DNA from: Treponema sp.
GTDB lineage: Bacteria > Spirochaetota > Spirochaetia > Treponematales > Treponemataceae
Length of the DNA stretch: 64,000 nucleotides
Direction: 5' to 3'
Assembly: GCA_017645785.1 (NCBI GenBank)
Contig: JAGCNW010000010.1
Location: forward strand, 124,001 to 188,000
How positions within the stretch are numbered: the first letter of the stretch is position 1; each line of letters starts with the position of its first letter. This document shows, one piece after another, positions 8,182 to 16,550 of this stretch. Below the pieces are notes generated by a model. That model made no database searches. It had not been told where the DNA came from and saw nothing but the letters and a program-made list of their open reading frames with translations. The position numbers were made by a program, and so were the translations under genes.

Positions 8182-9503
8182 AAAAGAGGGGAATTTCAAT
8201 CGCGGCGTTCGCCATCGCGGGCGTCTTTATCGCAACCGCAATTGTTTTTTCAATTTGCGTTTATTCAGACTACAATTCCGGACTAAAGGCCGCAGGGGCT
8301 AAATTTGAAAAGCTTTCTTCGCGAACAGCAGAAGCGAGCGAAATCTATCCAAGCGGCTCCAAGGAATTTTTAAACCTTTTCAATTCGGCTGTCGGCGCGC
8401 CGGAGATTTACGAATCAATCAACCTAAAAGTCAACAACCAAGACGTTTACGTTTATCCGATGGAAGGCGGCCGTTCCGCCTCAGCATTTGTAAAAACCTT
8501 CAGCACCCGCATAGTTGGAGGAGACGGAGCCGACATTCGCCTTGACGCGAACATTCACACTGTTTCGTCCTCGCTGATTTATTACAGGGCAAAAATCGCC
8601 TTTATAATTATTCTTGCGGGCACCCTGCTCTGCTGCATTCTCTTGCTTACTCAGTACTTGGGAGAGACTGTCCAGGAAGACGGAGACGTTGAATTCAAAA
8701 AGACAAAAGTTGACGACGAGTTTGGAGAGTCGCTTTTTGACGAGGAAGCCGCTGACACAGACGCGGACTCAAACTCTGACGGCGACCCCGAACAAACAAA
8801 AGAAGAAGCCGCTCCCCAAACAGAAGAGCCTTCTGCGGGAGTCGAGCCAAAGCAAGAAGAAAAGGTTGACTACAATCCTTTGGAAAACGCCTACGAAGAC
8901 CAAAAGGCCCAGAGCGGCGAAATCGAAATCCAAAAACCAGTGGACAACGCTCCGCTCCCCTTGCCGGGCTCCGAGCAAGGCCTCTTTTCTCCGGCCAGCG
9001 GCTTTGGCTGGGAATCTTACTTGAACACCCGCTTGGAATCAGAATTGGTTCGAGCCGCGTCAAGCGAACAGGATTTGGCGCTCGCCGTAATAAAGATTCC
9101 CGGCATGACAAAAGAGTCGGACTACTACGGAAACATTTGCCAAGTTTTGCAAAACTTCTTCCAGTTTAAAGACTTTATCTTTGAATGCAAGGAAGACGGC
9201 TTTGCGGCAATCATGCAGCACTCAGACGTTGACACGGCCATGCAAAACGCGGAAGTTTTGCACGCAAACATCGCGAGCGCCTTAAAGTCAGCCGGCCAAA
9301 GCGCAAAGCCTTTGATCGGCATCTCAAGCCGCTCGCTAAGATTGATTTCCGCCGAGCGCCTAAAGAACGAAGCGGAACAAGCCTTGGTTCACGCAGCAGA
9401 CGATCCCAACAGCCCGATCATCGCTTTTAGAGTCAATCCAGAAAAGTACAGAAAATACATCGGCGGCCAAGACGAGGAAGAAGTCCAGGAGGCGCAAGCC
9501 TAG
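8178..9503 (+). CDS. Membrane protein with periplasmic sensor loop and degenerate GGDEF-like domain
   Basis: 441 residues. A transmembrane helix (about 7-28), a periplasmic segment of roughly 105 residues and a second helix (about 137-157) are followed by a long acidic Glu/Pro linker and a C-terminal alpha/beta domain (about 275-425). That domain follows the order of a diguanylate cyclase fold (TRLESELVRA, LALAVIKIPG, then FECKEDGFAAIM where GGDEF would be), but the GG(D/E)EF motif and metal-binding residues are missing. It is therefore probably a non-catalytic receptor or scaffold rather than a c-di-GMP synthase. This assignment is by fold pattern only. The gene is coupled to the second Maf gene by an ATGA overlap and converges with the TPR lipoprotein gene. 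Confidence 0.65.
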   Translation: MKKRGISIAAFAIAGVFIATAIVFSICVYSDYNSGLKAAGAKFEKLSSRTAEASEIYPSGSKEFLNLFNSAVGAPEIYESINLKVNNQDVYVYPMEGGRSASAFVKTFSTRIVGGDGADIRLDANIHTVSSSLIYYRAKIAFIIILAGTLLCCILLLTQYLGETVQEDGDVEFKKTKVDDEFGESLFDEEAADTDADSNSDGDPEQTKEEAAPQTEEPSAGVEPKQEEKVDYNPLENAYEDQKAQSGEIEIQKPVDNAPLPLPGSEQGLFSPASGFGWESYLNTRLESELVRAASSEQDLALAVIKIPGMTKESDYYGNICQVLQNFFQFKDFIFECKEDGFAAIMQHSDVDTAMQNAEVLHANIASALKSAGQSAKPLIGISSRSLRLISAERLKNEAEQALVHAADDPNSPIIAFRVNPEKYRKYIGGQDEEEVQEAQA

Positions 9504-10168
9504 TCGGCGTCTTCTTTAGGCGCGAGTTCCGGCTGCTCAAGCTCGGCCGGAATGTTTCCTTCGCTTTCGTCGGATGGAGGATTAAGGCCCTCGTTTATCT
9601 TTTCTTCGAGGGTCTTTATTTTTTCTTCGTCAGGAAATTTTTCCTTGATCAAATCCAATTGCTCCGCCGCGTCTTGATACTTTTCCAAGGTAAGCAGAAC
9701 AACCGTGTAATTTATAAGAACTTCCGCCGAATCTGGATTTGTCGAGACCAATTCCAAATACAAGCGCTCTGACTTTTCAAAGTCATTGGTCATCGCGTAA
9801 ATGTAAGCCAGGCTTTCTTTTGCGGTGACGTTGTTCTTGTCTTTCTTTACAATCTCTTGGTAAATCTGAATCGCATTGGTCCAGTCTTTTGCCAAAGCGT
9901 AGGAACGGGCAGCCTTAAAGTAAGCGGCGTTGTAAATTTCTTTGTCGGACGAAGCCATTTTGTAATACTCCGCCGCCTTTGAGTAGTTTTTGATTCTAAA
10001 ATATTCTTCCGCTATGTTGTAATATTCAATAAAAATATTGTTTACCGTCACTTTGTTGGCGCCCGGAATAATGAACCTTGTTGAACTGCATGAAGCGAAG
10101 CAACAAATGCAAATTGCGAGCGCCGCAAAAAACAAAAGCGGCGGAAAAAAAGCGGAACGTCTTGACAT
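9500..10168 (-). CDS. TPR-repeat lipoprotein
   Basis: 222 residues. A signal peptide ends in the lipobox FASC27, so the mature protein should be lipid-anchored; spirochaete lipoboxes are often loose like this one. Residues about 45-190 form three to four tetratricopeptide repeats (for example AEYYKMASSDKEIYNAAYFK, then WTNAIQIYQEIVKKDKNN and ERLYLELVSTNPDSAEVLIN). TPR domains bind partner proteins; the partner is unknown. The acidic, Pro-containing tail is probably flexible. Its ATG overlaps the stop of the upstream phosphoribosyltransferase-like gene by one base, so it is likely cotranscribed with it. It converges with the GGDEF-like gene with a four-base overlap. Confidence 0.85.
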   Translation of the reverse strand: MSRRSAFFPPLLFFAALAICICCFASCSSTRFIIPGANKVTVNNIFIEYYNIAEEYFRIKNYSKAAEYYKMASSDKEIYNAAYFKAARSYALAKDWTNAIQIYQEIVKKDKNNVTAKESLAYIYAMTNDFEKSERLYLELVSTNPDSAEVLINYTVVLLTLEKYQDAAEQLDLIKEKFPDEEKIKTLEEKINEGLNPPSDESEGNIPAELEQPELAPKEDAD

Positions 10169-11208
10169 TATGCCTTGTCCAACACCATAGACTCAATTTC
10201 GGCAAGCTGCGAGTTGTACAAGCCGTTGATAGTGCTTCCGTAATTGGCGATAAGGCGAATAATGTTGCGGGGGTTTTCCTTTTTGTCGCAGCCGTTCAAG
10301 CGGTCGCCGGCATCGCCAAGTCCAGGCATGATGTAGGCGCGTTCGTTGAGCGCGGGATCCATCCACAAGGTGTAGCAAACGCAGTTTTCAAGGGCGCGGC
10401 TTATTCTAAGGGCGCCTTTAAATGCGGAGATCACGTTGAAGAACTTTATTGAACGGGGCTTTACGCCTTGGCTCTGCAAGTACTTGACGACGGTTACAAG
10501 AGAACCGCCGGTTGCGTTCATCGGGTCGGCGAAGATCAAGTCCTTGCCGTCCAACTGCTCAAGGTTAAAGAAAGACTTCTTTAAGTCAAGGATGTACTGC
10601 ATGTCGTTTTCTTGCTTGGTGTCGTCGCGGTTGATTTTAAAGAGCGCGAAAGGCGTTACGTATCCATTGGAAGAATACTCTTCGATTTCCTTTGACATGA
10701 TGATGCTTGGCAACAAGGCGCCGCGCAACATTACGCACATGACAGAGTTTGAAATTTCCGAGTCAATGTCAGGAATCTTGTGGACGGCGTAGTTTTGCAC
10801 CGGATTTGTAACAGGCGTAGAAGTTACAATGTAGTTCTTTTTGTCAGAGTGAGGTCCTGTATAAGCCAAACGGAAAAGCATTTCGTAGGCGCGCTGGGTG
10901 TAATACACAAACTCGTGGTTTCCGGTCTTTATGTTGCGAAGCTTTGAAATTACGTGGCTGGCCTCAGCGTGGCTTCCCTCTTCCGTCTCAAAAGAAAAAA
11001 CTTTTATCGACGGATGCTTTTTAAGGATGTCCTGCATCACGTGGCCCATCTTGTCAAACTGTTCAATTGTCTTAGCTTGGTCAAGAGGAACAAAAGTCTT
11101 CATTGTCTCTTCGTACATCGCGGCCAAGTTTTTGAGGTCGGACTGATCCTGCTCCGTCAAATATCCGTCAAGGTCTTCGGCTTTAAGAATGATTTTGTCT
11201 TCCGCCAT
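10168..11208 (-). CDS. Uracil phosphoribosyltransferase-like protein with N-terminal extension
   Basis: 346 residues from the ATG at 11208, chosen over an upstream in-frame start at 11241 because GGAGA sits nine bases before it. The PRPP-binding loop DPMNATGGS (about 227) and the uracil-binding segment [12 protein letters not shown] (about 295-306) are the hallmarks of Upp, which makes UMP from uracil and PRPP. Classical Upp has about 208 residues; here roughly 130 extra residues precede the catalytic core, with no similarity I can name. The extension could be regulatory or could indicate a related specificity. The gene sits between a lipoprotein and the TPR lipoprotein, all leftward, and is probably in the ileS transcription unit. 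Confidence 0.8.
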   Translation of the reverse strand: MAEDKIILKAEDLDGYLTEQDQSDLKNLAAMYEETMKTFVPLDQAKTIEQFDKMGHVMQDILKKHPSIKVFSFETEEGSHAEASHVISKLRNIKTGNHEFVYYTQRAYEMLFRLAYTGPHSDKKNYIVTSTPVTNPVQNYAVHKIPDIDSEISNSVMCVMLRGALLPSIIMSKEIEEYSSNGYVTPFALFKINRDDTKQENDMQYILDLKKSFFNLEQLDGKDLIFADPMNATGGSLVTVVKYLQSQGVKPRSIKFFNVISAFKGALRISRALENCVCYTLWMDPALNERAYIMPGLGDAGDRLNGCDKKENPRNIIRLIANYGSTINGLYNSQLAEIESMVLDKA

Positions 11209-11227
11209 AATTGTCTCCTTTTTTCCT

Positions 11228-12166
11228 CTATCGAATTCCAAGCATGTTCTGCATTTGGCTTAGCGAAACCTGAATGCCCGTCACAGAAAGGTGGCGGTCG
11301 TCGTTTTGAATGACCTTTGAATCAGTCATCAAAAGAGCGACTTTCAAGAAAACCACGGCCTTGGAAATAAGGTTGTCCTTTGAGAATTCCATGTTCAAGT
11401 CAACCGAATACTTGCCCGAAGCCAACTTTGTGAACTCGCCTTCGATATAGTTCAACTGAAAAATGGAACTGGAAAGCGCGGTTCCCAAAAGATTCGTGAT
11501 GAACGAAAGCGGCTTGTTCATATAAAGTCGAACAGTGTCAACGCTTGAATCGCCCACGAACTTGTAGACTTCGCTGTCCTTCCAATCACCCGCGTTAGAG
11601 TCGTTTGAAACGCCGTTCAAAATGTCAGAAATAATTTGAGAGTTCGCTTCCCTGTCGTACTTTTCCAACTGGGGAACGATATCGCTTGCGATCAAAATCA
11701 AGTCGCTGCCCGGATTGCAAAGCTGCATGCCGGACTGCTTTTCTGTATAGACTTGATAAATGCCGGAAGTGTTCACATTCTGAACTTTTTTTGAAAAGTA
11801 TTCGCTTGAAGCAAGCGCAAGTTTTGAAGCGGTTGAAACCTTTCCGTCGCAAGCGATTTGCACGCGGTTTTTGTTGGAGGCCGAGCCCAAACCGATGTAA
11901 ACGCGGTCAATGCTGTCGGTGACGTTCTTAATGTACTTGTCCGAAACGTCGCTTCCTATCATATTCTTTAGGATGCTGTTCGTAAACTCGCTGTGAACGC
12001 CGACTGGAACGCTCATATAAACAAGCGAATCAGAATCAAGCGTGTCAAAGGCTTTTACCTTTACGCTTGAACCCATAACAGAGGCGCAAGAGACAAATGT
12101 CGCAGCGCTGGCAAAAACCGCAAGAGCGGCAAGCGCCGCCAAAGCAAAACCGTTAATTCTTTTCAA
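11228..12166 (-). CDS. Putative lipoprotein of unknown function
   Basis: 312 residues. A hydrophobic signal sequence with lipobox FVSC27 predicts a lipid-anchored periplasmic or outer-membrane protein. The mature part is beta-rich, with a recurring pattern of short strands and Asp/Ser turns ([30 protein letters not shown]), and has no recognisable catalytic motif. A DUF-type family limited to spirochaetes is possible; I do not recognise it. The start overlaps the end of ileS by 14 bases, and the phosphoribosyltransferase-like gene follows after 19 bases, so it is probably transcribed from the ileS promoter. Confidence 0.8.
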   Translation of the reverse strand: MKRINGFALAALAALAVFASAATFVSCASVMGSSVKVKAFDTLDSDSLVYMSVPVGVHSEFTNSILKNMIGSDVSDKYIKNVTDSIDRVYIGLGSASNKNRVQIACDGKVSTASKLALASSEYFSKKVQNVNTSGIYQVYTEKQSGMQLCNPGSDLILIASDIVPQLEKYDREANSQIISDILNGVSNDSNAGDWKDSEVYKFVGDSSVDTVRLYMNKPLSFITNLLGTALSSSIFQLNYIEGEFTKLASGKYSVDLNMEFSKDNLISKAVVFLKVALLMTDSKVIQNDDRHLSVTGIQVSLSQMQNMLGIR

Positions 12167-15100
12167 TTTTCACTCCCCATTTTTTGTCGTCGGCTTCAAT
12201 GACAGAGCCGCCTTCAATATTTGTCCACTCAGCGCTTGCGGCCAAGGTTTCGCCAGTTACAAAGTCCGCGAACATAGTCCACGCGTCCTTAAGCTCGTCG
12301 TCTCCAAAGACCTTAAGCTTAATGCGGTCGGTCACGCTAAGGCCAGACTCTTTTCGAAGGTTTTGAATTCCGCGAACCAAATCGCGGACGTAGCCTTCTT
12401 TCTTCAACTCGTCGGTGATGTTTGTCTCAAGGCCGACTGTAAGAGTTCCGTCGTTGACAACCTTAAGGCCTTCCTTCTCAATTCTCTCGACGATGATTTT
12501 TTCTTCGGTCAAGTCCACGCTCTTTCCTTCGACTTCAAGCGCGAGCTTTGATCCGTCCAAAATGGACTGGATTTCGTTTTGGCCGAGAGCCGCGATTTTG
12601 GAAGCCGCGGCTTTCATCAAGCCTCCAAGCTCCTTTCCCAAAACCTTAAAGTTGGCCTTGGCCTTGTATTCAACCAATTCGTCCTCGCGGTCGTGGAATA
12701 CAACCTTCTTTACGTTAAGCTCTTCGCGAATCGCGTCTTCCATCTCGGCCAAGACTTTCTTTTCGTTTTGGTCGCGAGTGACAAGGGCGACTGCGGCCAA
12801 GGGCTGGCGGTTCTTGATGTTGAACTGGTTTCGCAAGCTGTGGCCCATAGACACGGCCTTTTGAACGGTAGCCATCTTGAACTCAAGAGCCTCGTCATGC
12901 CAAGCCTCATTGTACTTGGGCCAGTCGCTAAGGTGAACGCTTTCGGCGTCGCCCGCAACTTTTAGGTTCTGCCAAATCTGTTCCGCGATAAAAGGAACAA
13001 AAGGAGCGCTTACTTGCGCGAATGTTTTAAGCGCCAAGTAAAGGGCCTCGTAGGCCTCCGCCTTGTCGGAATCGTTCTCGCTCTTCCAGAAGCGGCGGCG
13101 GCTGCGGCGGATGTACCAGTTGTTGAGCTGGTCGATAAAAGCCACGATCGGGTCAATCGCTCCGCTAAGGTCGTAGTCGTCAAGCGCCGCGCTTACGTTC
13201 TTCACCAAAGACTGGGCGACGCTCAGAATCCAGCGGTCAAGCGGGTTTTGCGGCAAGGCGTTTTCGAACAACTTTCCGTTGGGCTGAACCTTGTCGATGT
13301 TGGCGTATGTTACAAAGAACGAGTAGCTGTTCCACAAAGGGATCAAGATAGACTTAAGGACTTCCTTCACTCCGTCGTCGGAATAGCGCAAGTCGTCGGC
13401 CTTTACGACCGCCGAGTGCATAAGGAACAGGCGCAAGGCGTCCGCTCCGAACATATTGATCGCTTCGACAGGGTCGGTGTAGTTCTTGAGGGACTTGGAC
13501 ATCTTGCGTCCGTCGCTGGCCAATACCAAGCCGTTTACGATGCAGTTCTTGAAGGCCGGCTTGTCAAAGAGTTCGGCGGCCAAAACGGTGAGCGTATAGA
13601 ACCAGCCGCGAGTTTGGTCGAGGCCTTCGCTGATAAAGTCGGCAGGGAAATGCTTTTCAAAGAATTCCTTGTTCTCAAAGGGATAATGAAGCTGCGCGTA
13701 AGGCATGCTGCCCGACTCAAACCAGCAGTCAAAGACTTCCGGGATGCGCTTCATCTTGCTTCCGCATGAGCATGGGATTTCTATTTTGTCAACAAACTGC
13801 TTGTGGAGGTCTTCAGGATATGTTCCGCTCAATTGCTTAAGCTCTTCGCGGCTTCCGACGCAGACAGTCTTTGAGCAATCGGGGCACTTCCAAATCGGAA
13901 TCGGGTTTCCCCAATAGCGGTTTCGGCTTACGGCCCAGTCGCGGGCGCCTTCAAGCCACTTGCCAAAGCGGCCTTCCTTGATGTGCGCGGGCTGCCACTT
14001 GATTTGGCTGTTGGCCTTTAAAAGCTGGTCGTTCTTTCCGGCGACCTTCACGAACCAGCTTCCGATTCCGCGGTAAATCAGCGGAGAGCCGCATCGCCAG
14101 CAATGCGGGTATTGGTGCTTTATTTGGTCGCGCTTTACAAGCTTGCCCTCTTTTTTGAGGCGGTCCATGATGTCCTTGTCGGCTTCCTTTACAAAGCGGC
14201 CTTGGTAGTCTGGAACTTCCTTTGTGAATTTGCATTCGGCGTCGATCGGCTCCATAAAGGGAATTTGCGCCTTTGCGTCTTTTCCGGCGTTCTCTTTTTT
14301 GAAGACTTGGCTGTCGTCTTCGCCAAAAGAAGGAGCCAAGTGAACGATTCCAGTTCCGTCTTCGGTTGAAACGTAGTCCGCGTTAAAGAGGCGGAAGGCG
14401 CCGTCGGAACCGTCTTCGTTTTTAGAAAGCTTTTCAAAATAAGGAAAGAGCGGCTCGTACTTGGCGCCGACAAAATCTTTTCCCGGCCGCTTGTAAACGA
14501 TTTCGTATTCGGCGGCGTCCTTGTAGTAGACGCCAAGTCGGCTCTCGGCCAAAATGTAATGGTCGCCCGACTCCTTGTCCAAGATTTTCACGTAATCGAT
14601 GTCCGGGCCCATCGCCAAGCCTTGGTTTGAAGGAAGGGTCCACGGAGTTGTAGTCCATGCCAAGAAGTATGTCTTTCCGTCGGCCATGCTCGGGTCGTCG
14701 ATGGCCGCGGGGGCGCGGGTAATCTTAAAGCGGATTGTAATCGCCGGGTCCTGGACTTCCTTGTAGCCCTGGGCCAATTCATGCGATGAAAGAACTGTCG
14801 AGCAGCGGGGGCAGTAAGGAAGAATATACTTTCCTTCGTAAATCAAGCCCTTGTCCCAAAGGGACTTGGCCACCCACCAAATCGACTCCATATAGTCGGG
14901 GTTCATCGTCTTGTAGTCGCGGTCAAAGTCAACCCAGCGGCCCATGCGGGTGATTGTCTTTCGCCATTCACCTGTGTATTTAAGAACGGACGCGCGGCAC
15001 TTTTCGTTAAAGTTGGCCACGCCGTATTCTTCGATTTCGTGCTTGGAGTTGATTCCCAACTCTTTTTCAATCAAGTTTTCTACCGGAAGGCCGTGGCAGT

Positions 15101-15356
15101 CCCAGCCAAAACGGCGGTCAACGCGCTTTCCGCGCATAGTCTGGTAACGGGGAATGATGTCTTTAATTGTTGATGGAATAAAGTGGCCAAAGTGCGGAAG
15201 GCCTGTGGCAAAGGGCGGTCCGTCATAAAAAACAAACTCAGGAGCGCCTTCTCTTTGTGAAATCGACTTTTTGAAAATGTCGTTGTCGCTCCAATATTTT
15301 AAGACTTCTTCTTCCTGCTTGGGAAATTCCGCTTTGGGATCTACCGGCTTATACAA
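12153..15356 (-). CDS. ileS: Isoleucyl-tRNA synthetase, eukaryote-like type
   Basis: 1067 residues. The class I signature is PFATGLPHFGHF near residue 48-60 (HFGH for HIGH) and the second signature is GRKMSKSLKNY near 620. The sequence around both (GPPFATGLPHFGHFIPSTIKD, SDGRKMSKSLKNYTDP) follows the pattern of the cytosolic eukaryotic and IleRS2 type rather than the Escherichia coli type, and the protein is longer than typical bacterial IleRS1 (about 930). Family knowledge: IleRS2-type enzymes tend to be insensitive to mupirocin; this is expected here but not shown. The enzyme charges tRNA-Ile in the cytoplasm and includes an editing domain at about 200-390. It leads a leftward group with a lipoprotein gene overlapping its end. 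Confidence 0.95.
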   Translation of the reverse strand: MYKPVDPKAEFPKQEEEVLKYWSDNDIFKKSISQREGAPEFVFYDGPPFATGLPHFGHFIPSTIKDIIPRYQTMRGKRVDRRFGWDCHGLPVENLIEKELGINSKHEIEEYGVANFNEKCRASVLKYTGEWRKTITRMGRWVDFDRDYKTMNPDYMESIWWVAKSLWDKGLIYEGKYILPYCPRCSTVLSSHELAQGYKEVQDPAITIRFKITRAPAAIDDPSMADGKTYFLAWTTTPWTLPSNQGLAMGPDIDYVKILDKESGDHYILAESRLGVYYKDAAEYEIVYKRPGKDFVGAKYEPLFPYFEKLSKNEDGSDGAFRLFNADYVSTEDGTGIVHLAPSFGEDDSQVFKKENAGKDAKAQIPFMEPIDAECKFTKEVPDYQGRFVKEADKDIMDRLKKEGKLVKRDQIKHQYPHCWRCGSPLIYRGIGSWFVKVAGKNDQLLKANSQIKWQPAHIKEGRFGKWLEGARDWAVSRNRYWGNPIPIWKCPDCSKTVCVGSREELKQLSGTYPEDLHKQFVDKIEIPCSCGSKMKRIPEVFDCWFESGSMPYAQLHYPFENKEFFEKHFPADFISEGLDQTRGWFYTLTVLAAELFDKPAFKNCIVNGLVLASDGRKMSKSLKNYTDPVEAINMFGADALRLFLMHSAVVKADDLRYSDDGVKEVLKSILIPLWNSYSFFVTYANIDKVQPNGKLFENALPQNPLDRWILSVAQSLVKNVSAALDDYDLSGAIDPIVAFIDQLNNWYIRRSRRRFWKSENDSDKAEAYEALYLALKTFAQVSAPFVPFIAEQIWQNLKVAGDAESVHLSDWPKYNEAWHDEALEFKMATVQKAVSMGHSLRNQFNIKNRQPLAAVALVTRDQNEKKVLAEMEDAIREELNVKKVVFHDREDELVEYKAKANFKVLGKELGGLMKAAASKIAALGQNEIQSILDGSKLALEVEGKSVDLTEEKIIVERIEKEGLKVVNDGTLTVGLETNITDELKKEGYVRDLVRGIQNLRKESGLSVTDRIKLKVFGDDELKDAWTMFADFVTGETLAASAEWTNIEGGSVIEADDKKWGVKIEKN

Positions 15357-15389
15357 AATGAACCTCTGTAAAGTATATAAATTTAAATT

Positions 15390-15418
15390 ATTATATCAAA
15401 AAAATGAATTTTATTCTA
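15390..15418 (-). promoter_or_regulatory. Likely ileS promoter
   Basis: On the minus strand TAGAAT, 17 bases, then a perfect TATAAT lies 34 bases before the ileS start. The -35 matches the consensus at only three positions, so the call depends on the -10 and the spacing. Confidence 0.5.
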
Positions 15419-15426
15419 TAGGTACG

Positions 15427-15497
15427 GTCAAGGCACGCTTCGCTCAAGGCCTTGACTCGTCCCTTTTGCGGCGCGAAAAAAAATTCTCGCGCCGCAA
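15427..15497. other. Two inverted repeats in the ileS / M23 divergent region
   Basis: The first is gtcaaggc paired with gccttgac (15427-15456). The second is ttgcggcgcga paired with tcgcgccgcaa (15466-15497), a perfect 11-bp stem with a 10-base loop. Neither is followed by a T-run on either strand within a few bases, so they are not simple terminators. They lie between the divergent ileS and M23 genes and could be protein-binding sites or leftover terminator arms. Confidence 0.5.
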
Positions 15498-15584
15498 TAG
15501 CGCAAAATAAAAAATTATTCTACACCCTGCGCGGGCTTTACTTCGACCAAAAAAACGCCGATATTATAAAAGATGGAGTTTTAA

Positions 15585-16550
15585 ATGAAAAATATCAAAA
15601 AAATTTGCTTTTTTGGCCTTCTTTTATCGCTTTCGGCGCTTGTTTTTGCAAAAAACGCCCGCTTTGACGGCGCTTCCTACAGCATTTCGCTGGAATACAA
15701 CGACACAGTCTATCCCGGCGACCCTGTATTCATCAGAATGAAGTTTGAAAACATCAAGGCAAAGAAAAAGAATTTTTCCGTAGCCGCCAAGGCCGAACTA
15801 AAAATCGAAGAAAAAAGCGTAGGCTCAAGCGAGTTTTACAGCCTCCCCAAAAAAGGGGCGCTTGAATTCTTTACCGGCCTTCCAATCTCAAGCTGGGCAA
15901 AAAACGGCGAATATAAAATTGTCGTAAGCTACAGCGCCGGCGACGACAAGGAAAAGTCCTTTGACCTTCCTTTGACTGTAGAAGAAAAGGCTTTTGAAAG
16001 CGGCGTCATCACGCTCAACCAAACGATGAACAACATCTCCAAGAACACAAGCCCTGAAAAAGTCGCCCAGTCAAAGAAACTCAACGACATCATAAACTCC
16101 ATAAATCCAGAAAGCGTGTACAGCTTAAAAAAATTCATCGCTCCCGTAAAATCAACCCGCCGCACCACTGCCTTCGCCGAGCGAATAATTTACAAGTACC
16201 CCAGCGGAAAAGAAAGCACAACAACCCACGCTGGCATTGACTACGGCATTCCGACAGGAACGGAAATCGTCGCGCCAGCAAACGGAAAAGTGCTTTTGGC
16301 GGAAAACCGCATCGCCACCGGCTGGACAATCATAATCGAGCACATGCCGGGCCTTTACAGCATGTACTACCACATGAGCCAACTAAAAGTTAAGGAAGGC
16401 CAGAACGTTCAGCAAGGAGACTTGTTGGGTTTGAGCGGAGCTACAGGCTTTGCCACCGGCCCCCACTTGCATTGGGAAATCAGGCTCAACTCCGTAATCG
16501 TGAACCCGGACTATTTTATCGAAAAAGACTGGTCATTTAACGAGCTTTAA
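15585..16550 (+). CDS. M23-family metallopeptidase (LytM domain), secreted
   Basis: 321 residues. A signal peptide (about residues 1-22, ending VFA) exports the protein. An immunoglobulin-like beta domain (about 25-140) precedes the C-terminal LytM domain. Zinc-binding motifs are complete: HAGIDYG (HxxxD) near 216 and HLHW near 293. Family knowledge: these enzymes cut peptide crosslinks of peptidoglycan, or act as divisome activators when inactive; with all ligands present, this one is probably a hydrolase. A GGAG lies a few bases before the ATG and a TATTAT a little further upstream. The last 18 bases overlap the end of the convergent ligA gene. Confidence 0.9.
   Translation: MKNIKKICFFGLLLSLSALVFAKNARFDGASYSISLEYNDTVYPGDPVFIRMKFENIKAKKKNFSVAAKAELKIEEKSVGSSEFYSLPKKGALEFFTGLPISSWAKNGEYKIVVSYSAGDDKEKSFDLPLTVEEKAFESGVITLNQTMNNISKNTSPEKVAQSKKLNDIINSINPESVYSLKKFIAPVKSTRRTTAFAERIIYKYPSGKESTTTHAGIDYGIPTGTEIVAPANGKVLLAENRIATGWTIIIEHMPGLYSMYYHMSQLKVKEGQNVQQGDLLGLSGATGFATGPHLHWEIRLNSVIVNPDYFIEKDWSFNEL

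Noticed and set aside
8178..9503. Functional diguanylate cyclase
   Set aside because: The GG(D/E)EF motif and metal ligands are absent; only the fold order is suggestive.
15357..15500. T-box-like leader for ileS
   Set aside because: The inverted repeats lie upstream of the likely promoter and there is no T-box sequence or antiterminator pairing; T-boxes are also rare outside Firmicutes.
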